NCBI GenBank assembly: GCA_023554435.1
Contig: JAMJQV010000155.1
Span: 1-10,844, forward strand
Source: Gemmatimonadota bacterium
GTDB taxonomy: Bacteria > Gemmatimonadota > Gemmatimonadetes > Palauibacterales > Palauibacteraceae
Length of the DNA stretch: 10,844 nucleotides
Reading direction: 5' to 3'
Part shown: piece by piece, positions 1-6,343 of the stretch
How positions within the stretch are numbered: position 1 is the first letter of the stretch
How the letters are laid out: every line of letters begins with the position of its first letter
Position numbers and translations under genes: made by a program
Notes under the pieces: generated by a model
The model's database searches: none
Told to the model about the DNA's origin: nothing
What the model saw: only the letters and a program-made list of their open reading frames with translations

Positions 1-171
1 CTCGAGTTCGTCCGTCCGTGCACGATCTGCCCGCACATGAAGAAGATCACCCTCGAGAACACGCTCGCCTCCCTGGTGGAGCTGAAGCACGAGATCTTCG
101 TCGAGGAGGAGATGCGGCTGAAGGCCCTGCGATCGGTCGAGCGCATGCTGGAGATCGGACGAAAGGACTGA
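1..171 (+). CDS. nadA: Quinolinate synthase NadA, C-terminal fragment
   Basis: Only the last 56 residues are in the window; the gene begins upstream of the left edge. NadA condenses iminoaspartate with dihydroxyacetone phosphate to quinolinate, in the cytoplasm, for de novo NAD synthesis. The fragment carries the C-terminal NadA signature: PCTICPHMKK, where the Cys before Pro (residue 10 of the fragment) is the expected third ligand of the [4Fe-4S] cluster, followed by a TLENTLASL helix and a conserved-looking end (RLKALRSVERMLEIG). The TGA stop at 169-171 shares one base with the ATG of the next gene, so the two are probably cotranscribed and translationally coupled. The identification rests on remembered family motifs; the other two cluster cysteines lie outside the window. 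Confidence 0.88.
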   Translation, partial: LEFVRPCTICPHMKKITLENTLASLVELKHEIFVEEEMRLKALRSVERMLEIGRKD

Positions 172-1130
172 TGGGAAGGGCCTTCGCCATCGGCTGGCCG
201 TACCTGCTGATCGTCCTTCACTCGGCCGTCTACTCGGCCATCGCCATGTCGCAGGTCGGCCTGCCCGAGGCGCTGGGCGAAGCGGCGGCCCGGCCCAGCC
301 CCCGCGTCGCGATCACCTTCGACGACCTTCCGTGGAACGGACCCGGCTATTCGGATGCCGAGATCGACGGACTTACCGACACCCTACTGGCGACCCTCAC
401 GTCGAGAGGAATCCCGGCCACGGGACTCGTGACCTGCCGTGGCATCCGCGACGGCGCGCCCTTCCTTCGGAAATGGCTCGACGCGGGAATGGAGCTCGGC
501 AACCACTCGACTTCGCACCAGGATCTCAACCGGACCCCGGTGGACGAATGGCTCGCCGACGTGGCGCGCTGTGACGAGGCGGTGAGCGCCGTCATCGAGG
601 GCCCGGTTCGGTGGTTCCGCTATCCGATGCTGCACCAGGGAGACGATCGCTCGATGCGCGATTCGGTGGCCCGCACCCTCGCGGCATGGGGCTATTCCAA
701 CGCGCACGTGACGATCGACAACTCCGAGTGGCTGCTGGCCCGGGCCTACGACCTCGCGATGCAGGCCGGAGACCAGGCGGAAGCGGCCGCGATCGTCGAG
801 GCCTACCTGGACCACCTGCGCGAAGCGGCGGCTCATTTCCGGGCCGCTGGCCGGGAGAAGTTCGGACGAGAGGTCGATCACGTGCTCCTGCTGCACGCCA
901 ACGCCATCGCGGCGCGTCACGTCGATGACCTGATCGATGGGCTGGAGGCGGACGGGTTCACCATCGCCTCGCTGGACGAGGTCCTGGCGGACCCGATCTA
1001 CTCGCGGGTGGACGAGTACGTCGGGCCGGTCGGACTGTCGTGGATCTACCGGGCGGCGCCGCTCAGCCCCGACGACCCGTGGGACGACATCGCCGAGGCG
1101 GCCCTCAACGATCGGTTCCGCTGGCGCTGA
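171..1130 (+). CDS. Exported polysaccharide deacetylase (NodB/CE4-like)
   Basis: A 319-residue protein. The start is placed at the ATG that overlaps the nadA stop by one base; the reading frame is open further upstream but inside nadA. Residues 7-29 are hydrophobic (signal peptide or membrane anchor), so the enzyme probably acts in the periplasm or at the envelope. CE4/NodB motifs are in order: TFDD at 49-52 (catalytic base and metal Asp), HSTSH at 112-116 (metal-binding His pair H112/H116), RWFRYP at 147-152, and LLLHAN with H242 as candidate catalytic His. The family removes N- or O-acetyl groups from polymers such as peptidoglycan, chitin oligomers or exopolysaccharide using a divalent metal; the substrate cannot be read from sequence. 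The insertion between the third motif and H242, with an Ala/Glu-rich helical stretch, is longer than in a minimal NodB domain. The link to nadA looks like simple operon packing. Confidence 0.85.
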   Translation: MGRAFAIGWPYLLIVLHSAVYSAIAMSQVGLPEALGEAAARPSPRVAITFDDLPWNGPGYSDAEIDGLTDTLLATLTSRGIPATGLVTCRGIRDGAPFLRKWLDAGMELGNHSTSHQDLNRTPVDEWLADVARCDEAVSAVIEGPVRWFRYPMLHQGDDRSMRDSVARTLAAWGYSNAHVTIDNSEWLLARAYDLAMQAGDQAEAAAIVEAYLDHLREAAAHFRAAGREKFGREVDHVLLLHANAIAARHVDDLIDGLEADGFTIASLDEVLADPIYSRVDEYVGPVGLSWIYRAAPLSPDDPWDDIAEAALNDRFRWR

Positions 1131-1152
1131 TCGCGCGCCGCGGTGTCACCGG

Positions 1153-1881
1153 TCAGATGCCGGCCACTTCCACCGCCCTCTCCCACACCGCGTCGAACAT
1201 CTCCCGCGTCAGCCGGCCGGTGAACGTGTTTTGCTGGCTCGGGTGGTAGGAGCCGATCAGGGTGAGGTCCCGCCGGGCCCGCGGTCCATCCGAACCGCCG
1301 CCGATCACCGTCTCCGCCTCGTGCCCGAACCTGGGCTTCGGAACGGGAACCTCGTAGTCCAGGTCGCGCAGGACTCGCAGGATGGCGTCCCACGCGAATC
1401 CGCCGAGGGCCACGATCGTGCGCAGCTCGGCCAGGGCGCGGACCTCTCGGTCCAGATAGGGCCTGCAGGCCTCCCGTTCGGCGGCCGTCGGCTTGTTGGC
1501 GGGGGGAACGCAGCGCACCGCAGCCGTCAGCCACGCGTTCGTCAGTTCCAGTCCGTCGTCCCGCCAGGTGGACTCGGGCCGCGTGGAGAGGCCGGCCCGA
1601 TGAAGGGCCCCGTACAACCACTCGCCCGAGCGATCGCCGGTGAACATCCGGCCGGTGCGGTTGGCGCCGTGGGCGCCGGGAGCGAGTCCGACGATGAGGA
1701 TGCGGGCCGCGGGGTCTCCAAATGACGGAACCGGACGTCCCCAGTACTCGTCGGCCACGTAGGCCGCTCTCTTCGTGCGGGCCACTTGCTCGCGCCACTC
1801 GACCAGGCGGGGGCAACGCGTACAGGCCACGATCTCCCCGTTGAGGCGCTCGAGCTCGGAGGACCCGGACGAAGCGGTCAC
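1153..1881 (-). CDS. Uracil-DNA glycosylase, family 5 (UDGb type), Fe-S
   Basis: A 242-residue DNA repair enzyme that excises uracil, and in characterised family members also other deaminated bases, to start base-excision repair. The start is GTG at 1881, overlapping the stop of the upstream regulator as GTGA. Four cysteines positioned for a [4Fe-4S] cluster are visible: C20 and C23 (CTRCP), C124 and C139. Motif A at 65-83 reads GLAPGAHGANRTGRMFTGD, the family 5 form, which lacks the acidic residue of family 4 (GEAPG). The C-terminal motif HPSQQNTFTG begins at H213. All expected elements are present, so the gene looks intact. It converges on the polysaccharide deacetylase gene with a 22-nt gap. 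The alternative, family 4 UDG, is disfavoured by motif A. Confidence 0.9.
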   Translation of the reverse strand: MTASSGSSELERLNGEIVACTRCPRLVEWREQVARTKRAAYVADEYWGRPVPSFGDPAARILIVGLAPGAHGANRTGRMFTGDRSGEWLYGALHRAGLSTRPESTWRDDGLELTNAWLTAAVRCVPPANKPTAAEREACRPYLDREVRALAELRTIVALGGFAWDAILRVLRDLDYEVPVPKPRFGHEAETVIGGGSDGPRARRDLTLIGSYHPSQQNTFTGRLTREMFDAVWERAVEVAGI

Positions 1882-2333
1882 GCGATCGGAAGCTCCACGT
1901 CGAGCTGTTCCTTGGGAGCGTCCAGCACCACCGAGGTGTTGGTTCCTTCGATACCCGGCAGGCCCAGCATGCTCTTGATCTCCCGGTTCATCTGTGACTC
2001 ATCGGCGAACCGGCCGATGACCATCACGTCGAAGTCACCGGTGATCTCGTACACGTGCGTCAGGTGCGGGTGCTCGATCAGCGACCGGATGACGACGGGA
2101 AGCGCTTCGCCCCGGGCCTTGATGCGAGTGATCGCCACGAGCCCCAGGCCCAGCGCCCGGTAGTCGACCATGGGCCGGTAACCCTGTATCACGCCGCTCT
2201 CTTCGAGGTCCTTGAGGCGGTGTCCCACGGTGCTGGCGGCCACGCCCAGCTCCTCGGCCAGCTGGCGGTTGGACCGGCGTGCGTCCTTCTGCAGCGCCCG
2301 GATGAGCCGAATGTCCAGGTCTCGGTAGGTCAC
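1878..2333 (-). CDS. Lrp/AsnC-family transcriptional regulator
   Basis: A 151-residue protein of the usual length for this family. The N-terminal winged helix-turn-helix covers about residues 5-52, with the recognition region RQLAEELGVAASTVGHRLKD at 23-42. A linker leads to the C-terminal RAM/effector domain (about 66-145), which includes the typical HVYEITGDFDVMV strand. The family binds DNA as dimers or octamers and responds to amino acids; the ligand here is unknown. The start is GTG at 2333, preceded by a GGGAGAG Shine-Dalgarno-like stretch. The stop overlaps the start of the uracil-DNA glycosylase gene by 4 nt, so both are probably translated from one mRNA. It is divergent from the outer-membrane protein gene at 2538, and the shared 204-nt intergenic region contains a perfect palindrome that could be its operator. 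Confidence 0.92.
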   Translation of the reverse strand: MTYRDLDIRLIRALQKDARRSNRQLAEELGVAASTVGHRLKDLEESGVIQGYRPMVDYRALGLGLVAITRIKARGEALPVVIRSLIEHPHLTHVYEITGDFDVMVIGRFADESQMNREIKSMLGLPGIEGTNTSVVLDAPKEQLDVELPIA

Positions 2334-2360
2334 GGATTCTCTCCCGCCGCTTCTATTGAC

Positions 2361-2379
2361 TCCGGGAGCCCGTCCCGGA
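2361..2379. promoter_or_regulatory. Perfect palindrome upstream of the Lrp/AsnC gene
   Basis: TCCGGGA (2361-2367), 5-nt spacer GCCCG, then TCCCGGA (2373-2379): a perfect 7-bp inverted repeat. It lies 28-46 bp upstream of the regulator start, where a promoter would be expected. Its 19-bp span fits the roughly 15-bp dyads bound by Lrp/AsnC dimers, and autoregulation is common in that family. In GC-rich DNA such a repeat can arise by chance, and as RNA it would also form a hairpin in the leader. Confidence 0.4.
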
Positions 2380-2465
2380 ACTGTTGGCCGACGCGTTCAA
2401 TGAGAAAACCAGGGAGTCTCGGTCCGACGCACGCCGGCGATTATTGGACACGCGTTGTGCCTCTT

Positions 2466-2481
2466 CTTGATTTTCTTCAAG
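2466..2481. promoter_or_regulatory. AT-rich dyad upstream of the outer-membrane protein gene
   Basis: CTTGA (2466-2470), 6-nt T-rich spacer, TCAAG (2477-2481): a 5-bp inverted repeat in the most AT-rich part of this intergenic region (about 2455-2530), 57-72 bp upstream of the ATG at 2538. A TTGATT hexamer at 2467-2472 could act as a -35 element, but no convincing -10 follows at the right distance. This is the probable promoter neighbourhood of the 2538 gene; the exact elements are not resolved. Confidence 0.25.
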
Positions 2482-2537
2482 TTTCGCGCTTCACACAAGT
2501 GAACGTCGGTCATTCGAACGAAAACCATGGGCAAACC

Positions 2538-3461
2538 ATGAAACGGACGGCGTGCGTGCGTGCCTGGATAGTCGCCGCGTTGCTTCTACCGCTGCCGCTC
2601 CTGGCGCAGGAGGACACGGGCAGCGATTCGGTCGATACCGGCCTGGACAACATCTGGTTTCCGGGGGAATTCGCCGTCGCACCCCTGCTGGCCTTCCCAC
2701 TGGAGATCCGCCCGAGCGCCGCTCTCCTCTGGGTCGAGCGCGACATCGACGACAGCATCGATGGCTGGAACCTGGAAGCACGGGTGGGAATCGGGTTTCG
2801 CCTGCCCGTGGTACGGTTTCAGGATGAGGGACCCTCCCGGCCGGCCATCGATCTTGGTTTTGACGTGGGTGTCTGGTCGCGTTTCTTCATGGAAACGCTC
2901 GAGAAGGAGCAGATCGACACGGATTGGAAGATCGCGGTCCCCCTCGGGCTGCGTTACCGGATCTGGGACTTCCGCGTGACCCTGCAGCATGTCAGCTCGC
3001 ACTTCGGCGACGACTACCTGGACGACAACCCGCAGGAGGTCTTTCAGAGCTCGCGCGAGGGCTTCGAGCTCCTGCTGGGGGTGCGTCCGGGTTTCGACGC
3101 CCGATTCTACGTGGGAGGTGATCTCAACCTGGGGCGCAGCGAGGACTTCATAGGCGGAGAGGAGCCGGGCGATCCGGTCTTCGTATTCACCACGGTCGAG
3201 AAGTGGGCATTCCGCTTCGGCGCCGAGTGGGACCAGACCCGCTGGGGCAGCAAACGGATTGCACCGTTCGCGGCCGCCAACTTCGAGATCAATGAGTTCA
3301 CGGATCGAATCGCGACCCTTCTGAAGGCCGGAGCGTCGTTCCGGGTCAAGTCAATCAGGCTCTACCTGGACCTCGAGTACCACAGCGGTCCGTCGTCCAT
3401 GGGACAATTCCGGACGGTGGACGAGACCTGGGTCGGACTCAATTTCATGGGAGAACTCTGA
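2538..3461 (+). CDS. Outer-membrane beta-barrel protein, DUF1207-like
   Basis: A 307-residue protein. The ATG at 2538 was chosen because it directly precedes a clear signal peptide: KR, a hydrophobic core at 10-22, and likely cleavage after A23 in LLAQ. The frame is open further upstream but reads through intergenic sequence. The mature part is a succession of alternating amphipathic strands with many aromatic residues and Gly/Asp turns, typical of an outer-membrane barrel, and it ends in a short strand-like tail (WVGLNFMGEL). The VSSHFGDDY motif at 152-160 and the later HSGPSSMGQF resemble the conserved segments I remember for DUF1207, whose function is unknown. The ribosome-binding site is weak (only TGGG at 2528-2531). 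The gene is divergent from the Lrp/AsnC gene and could be under its control. DUF1207 membership is by recall; barrel topology is the safer claim. Confidence 0.7.
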   Translation: MKRTACVRAWIVAALLLPLPLLAQEDTGSDSVDTGLDNIWFPGEFAVAPLLAFPLEIRPSAALLWVERDIDDSIDGWNLEARVGIGFRLPVVRFQDEGPSRPAIDLGFDVGVWSRFFMETLEKEQIDTDWKIAVPLGLRYRIWDFRVTLQHVSSHFGDDYLDDNPQEVFQSSREGFELLLGVRPGFDARFYVGGDLNLGRSEDFIGGEEPGDPVFVFTTVEKWAFRFGAEWDQTRWGSKRIAPFAAANFEINEFTDRIATLLKAGASFRVKSIRLYLDLEYHSGPSSMGQFRTVDETWVGLNFMGEL

Positions 3462-3494
3462 GCAATCTCTGGAACTACTGGACGGAGGGGCTGA

Positions 3495-3887
3495 ATGACC
3501 GACGGAACAGAGGGACATCTGCAGGACCGGATTGCCGAGCTGGAACGGGCTCGGGCGCGCGACCGGAGATTGGGACTGGCGGGATTCGTGACGGCGGCCG
3601 TGCTGGTTCTCGCCGCCTGGACACCGAGCGGTCCCCAGGACACGGGCCGGGTGGTCGAAATCAGCGCCGGGGCCAACCACACGTGCGCCCGAACGGCCGG
3701 GGGACAGGTGTTCTGCTGGGGATCGAACGAGTACGGGCAGCTCGGCACGGGCACGACGCGATTCAACGACCCCACGGGCCGGGGACGCTGCCTGTCACCC
3801 GACATTCAGCCGGGCACGTACGCGCCGGCCGAAAGCAGCCCGATGATCGACTGCTCCTCGCGACCGGCGCGGGTAGCGATTCCCTAG
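3495..3887 (+). CDS. Membrane-anchored single RCC1-repeat protein, probably truncated
   Basis: A 130-residue protein with a good ribosome-binding site (GGAGGGG at 3484-3490, 4 nt from the ATG). Residues 8-24 are charged and helical (possible short coiled coil) and 26-42 form one membrane segment. Residues 53-86 match one RCC1 repeat, with the hallmark HTCARTAGGQVFCWGSNEYG (61-80). Four cysteines (64, 74, 99, 120) could form disulfides outside the cytoplasm. RCC1 propellers normally need five to seven repeats. Here the protein stops just where a second repeat would begin (SSRPARVAIP then TAG), and no further RCC1-like sequence follows: the next gene ends 7 bp away on the opposite strand. It is either a decayed remnant of a longer gene or a small protein in its own right; its function is unknown. 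Confidence 0.65.
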   Translation: MTDGTEGHLQDRIAELERARARDRRLGLAGFVTAAVLVLAAWTPSGPQDTGRVVEISAGANHTCARTAGGQVFCWGSNEYGQLGTGTTRFNDPTGRGRCLSPDIQPGTYAPAESSPMIDCSSRPARVAIP

Positions 3888-3894
3888 AGTAGCC

Positions 3895-4713
3895 CTAATT
3901 CGGGGCCAGGATCTCTTCGAACAGGGATATGGCGCGCGGGTCTCCCGTCTGGCCGAGCCAGAAGATGGAGGCCTGCACCAGTTCGGGATCGTCCCCCTCG
4001 CGCGCCACCTGCATCAGGGCGTCGAACCCGGCTCCATCCGGTAGCTGCGACAGGCCGAACAGCGCCGCTTCCTTGACCTCGGTATCGTCGTCGGAGCGCA
4101 CGATTTCCTCGAGTCCCTCCGTGGCGTGGTCCCCGGCGAGGTGCGCCAGCCAGAAGACCGCGCCTTCGCGCGTATCGGTGTCGAGGCTCCGGTCGCGGGC
4201 CATCTCCAGGAGCTCGGGCCAGATCACCACGTCCGCGGCGAGGGATGCTGCGCCGATCGCTTCGTCGCCGTGATCGCCGTCGATGCGGCGGGCCAGCGCC
4301 AGCAGGTAGTCGGCTGCCTCGCGCGCCCCCACCGATCCGAGATCGGAACGCGGCGCATCACGGGACGCGCGCGTCCGCCCGACCCACATGTCGAAATCCA
4401 TGATCCGGGAACCGGACTTCTCGATCTCGACCCAGATCGGACCGTCCTGGCAGCGCCAGTCGTCGTGCTCGTGGGCCCCGTCATCGTCGCCGTTCAGGCT
4501 GATGTGGCGGCCGTCGCCGCACACGCCCTCCCGGGCCTCGTAACTGAAGCGCACGCTGCCGTCGGGAGCGGCCTCGACCCGCCGGGCCAGGTCCCCCGCC
4601 TCCTGGGCCTCACCGGCCGGAGGCACGAGCAGCCAAGAAAGAACGGCGACGCCCGCCAGGAGCGCCGCCGTCAGGCCCACACCACCCCACTTCATCCTCC
4701 TGCCTGTCATCAT
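3895..4713 (-). CDS. Secreted HEAT-repeat protein with two-Cys N-terminal domain
   Basis: A 272-residue protein; the start is taken as ATG at 4713, but GTG 4719 or ATG 4710 or 4695 are possible. Residues 12-30 form a hydrophobic signal or anchor segment, with likely cleavage near GEA-Q (36/37). The N-terminal domain (about 42-110) contains GVCGDGRHI (C65) and DDWRC (C88), probably disulfide-linked in the periplasm, flanking an acidic/His stretch (DDDGAHEHDD). The C-terminal half is helical with about three to four HEAT repeats: REGAVFWLAHL, KEAALFGLSQL and VQASIFWLGQTGDPRA. The last repeat closely matches the end of the neighbouring larger HEAT protein (IFWIGQSGDPRA), so the two are paralogous in their C-terminal parts. 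It is the last gene of the sigma/anti-sigma/HEAT operon. The family suggests protein-protein scaffolding; no enzymatic motif is seen. Confidence 0.8.
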   Translation of the reverse strand: MMTGRRMKWGGVGLTAALLAGVAVLSWLLVPPAGEAQEAGDLARRVEAAPDGSVRFSYEAREGVCGDGRHISLNGDDDGAHEHDDWRCQDGPIWVEIEKSGSRIMDFDMWVGRTRASRDAPRSDLGSVGAREAADYLLALARRIDGDHGDEAIGAASLAADVVIWPELLEMARDRSLDTDTREGAVFWLAHLAGDHATEGLEEIVRSDDDTEVKEAALFGLSQLPDGAGFDALMQVAREGDDPELVQASIFWLGQTGDPRAISLFEEILAPN

Positions 4714-4730
4714 CCTCACCTCATCCCATG

Positions 4731-4758
4731 GGCGGTCGCCCCACCCGGGACGACCGCC
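4731..4758 (-). other. Intercistronic hairpin between the two HEAT genes
   Basis: GGCGGTCG (4731-4738) and CGACCGCC (4751-4758) form a perfect 8-bp stem with a 12-nt loop, in the 58-nt gap between the stop of the larger HEAT gene (4772) and the start of the smaller (4713). No T-run follows on the minus strand, so it is not a standard terminator. It could attenuate readthrough, protect the upstream message from 3' exonucleases, or set the expression ratio of the two proteins. Confidence 0.45.
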
Positions 4759-4771
4759 TCGCCATTTCGAT

Positions 4772-6316
4772 CTACTCGTTCAGGATCTCGAGCAGCACGT
4801 CCTGCGCCCGCGGATCGCCGGACTGGCCGATCCAGAAGATCGCGTGCTCTCGCAGCTCCGGGTCCTCTTCGGTGCGGGCGATCTCGAGCATCTTGTCGAA
4901 CGCAGCGTCACTGTCGATCTGGGTCAGCGTGAACAGGATGTGCTGCTTCATCTCGATGTTGTCGCCGGCCGAGTCGTACATCTGGCTCAGGACGCGAGCA
5001 TCGACGCTGCCCGTCTGGCCCGCCATGAACAGGGCCATCTCGCGCACTTCGTCTTCCTCGTTCTCGTTCGCGAAGATCGAGACCAACCAGTCTCCGTCCA
5101 CGGCCCCCGGCATCTGCGTCAGCGCGAACAGGATCTGTTCCCGTACCTCGGGGTCGTCCACTTCGCTGAACATCTGCTTCAGGAGCTGCGCGTTCTCGGG
5201 CGACGGGTGCTGCGCGAGCCCGTGCACCGCCATGCCGCGGATCTCTGGATCAACATCAGGCCGCGACGCGTAGTCCCTGAGGATCTGACCGGCCCTGGGA
5301 TCGTCGGTCTGCCCGAGGGCAAACACGGCCTGACCCTTGATGTCGTCGTCGAGGTTCGGGTCTTCCAGGATCGAGATGGTGGCGTCGATGGCCCGCGGAT
5401 CGTCCACCTGGCTCAGCCAGAAGACAGCCTGACCCTTCACGTCGGGGTCCGGGTCGTTCCGTGCCACGTCCAACATCAGGTCCAGCGTTTCGTCGGATTC
5501 GTGCTGACCGAGGATGAACACGGCCTGTGCGCGGAGTTCGGCAGTCTCAGGCGTACGGTTCTGCAGGACCGTCTTGAGATACGGAATCGCTTTTTCCGGA
5601 TCGGCCTGGATCAGGGCGTGGAGCGCCATGGCCTTGATGTCGGCCTCCCGATGGATTCGCTCCTGCTCTGCATGCTGGCGTTCCCGGTCCACTTCCCGCC
5701 CGGGGTTCCGCTCCCGCTCCCGCTGGCGGGTGACCTCGGCCTGCGCCATTCTCTCGGCCTCGCGGGCCAGTCGCTCGGCCGCCTGCGCATCGCCGCGCCG
5801 GGCCAACTCACCCTCGATCCGCACCATCAGCTCTTCGGCGTCACCGCTCGAGGCCGCATCCGGGTACCGCGCCAGCTGCTCGTTCAGCTTGCCGTAGGCC
5901 CGGTCGTAGTTACTCCGGCCGCCCATCCGGTAGTAGGCCAGCGCCTGGTAGTAGAGCGCCTCGGCCGAATACTCGGGCTCCTCGTCGAGCGACTGCTCGA
6001 ACAGCTCGATTGCCCGGCGGTACTCCGCCTCGTTGAGGGCTCGCCGCGCCTGGCGGTAGATGGTGTCGGCCATCGCCGCCGCCTGGTAGGCGAGCTCGGA
6101 CACCTGCACCATCGCGGCATCTTCGTAGTGCGCCGCGGCCACGGCCTGCGCCGAGATCACGCTCGCCTGCGCCGCCATCTGGATGGCCTGCGCATACATG
6201 TCCTCGGCATACCTGGCCTGCGCTTCCTCTGCTCCATCCTGCCCGTTCACCCGTCCCGGCAACAGCAGGACTGCCGCGCAGAGCAGGGCTCCCGATCCCT
6301 TCATCATCTTCATCAT
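4772..6316 (-). CDS. Secreted TPR / coiled-coil / HEAT-repeat protein
   Basis: A 514-residue protein. The start at 6316 is supported by AGGAGA (6328-6323) 6 nt upstream. A signal peptide is present: basic residues, hydrophobic core at 9-20, likely cleavage near VNG-Q (25/26). After an Ala/Gln-rich helical segment (about 30-85) there is a TPR-like region (about 93-165: EYRRAIELFEQSL, ALYYQALAYYRMG). A highly charged E/R-rich coiled coil follows (about 175-228), then about nine HEAT repeats of 32-33 residues running to the C-terminus. The repeat core reads A(V/I)FxLxQxDDPRA with a following acidic linker such as DPDPDV. It should sit in the periplasm as an interaction scaffold; no catalytic motif is visible. 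It begins 27 bp after the anti-sigma-like gene, on the same strand, and shares its repeat type with the next gene, so all four genes are probably one operon. Partners are unknown. Confidence 0.85.
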   Translation of the reverse strand: MMKMMKGSGALLCAAVLLLPGRVNGQDGAEEAQARYAEDMYAQAIQMAAQASVISAQAVAAAHYEDAAMVQVSELAYQAAAMADTIYRQARRALNEAEYRRAIELFEQSLDEEPEYSAEALYYQALAYYRMGGRSNYDRAYGKLNEQLARYPDAASSGDAEELMVRIEGELARRGDAQAAERLAREAERMAQAEVTRQRERERNPGREVDRERQHAEQERIHREADIKAMALHALIQADPEKAIPYLKTVLQNRTPETAELRAQAVFILGQHESDETLDLMLDVARNDPDPDVKGQAVFWLSQVDDPRAIDATISILEDPNLDDDIKGQAVFALGQTDDPRAGQILRDYASRPDVDPEIRGMAVHGLAQHPSPENAQLLKQMFSEVDDPEVREQILFALTQMPGAVDGDWLVSIFANENEEDEVREMALFMAGQTGSVDARVLSQMYDSAGDNIEMKQHILFTLTQIDSDAAFDKMLEIARTEEDPELREHAIFWIGQSGDPRAQDVLLEILNE

Positions 6317-6343
6317 CGTTCTTCTCCTGTTTCCCTGTGCGTT

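Noticed and set aside
18..170. Upstream extension of the polysaccharide deacetylase by 51 residues.
   Set aside because: It would lie wholly inside nadA and put a charged, non-conserved leader before a good signal or anchor segment; the ATG at 171 fits better.
1131..1152. Possible terminator between the convergent deacetylase and glycosylase genes.
   Set aside because: The gap is 22 nt and only GGTG/CACC pair, with a 1-nt loop and no T-run.
2055..2537. N-terminal extension of the outer-membrane protein into the intergenic region and the Lrp/AsnC gene.
   Set aside because: The extension is antisense to the regulator, and a clear signal peptide begins at the ATG at 2538.
5100..5600. Semi-regular DNA repeats of about 100 bp in the HEAT gene, resembling a repeat array.
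   Set aside because: They follow the 32-33 residue protein repeat and diverge at the DNA level; there are no identical repeats or unique spacers, so this is not a CRISPR or satellite array.
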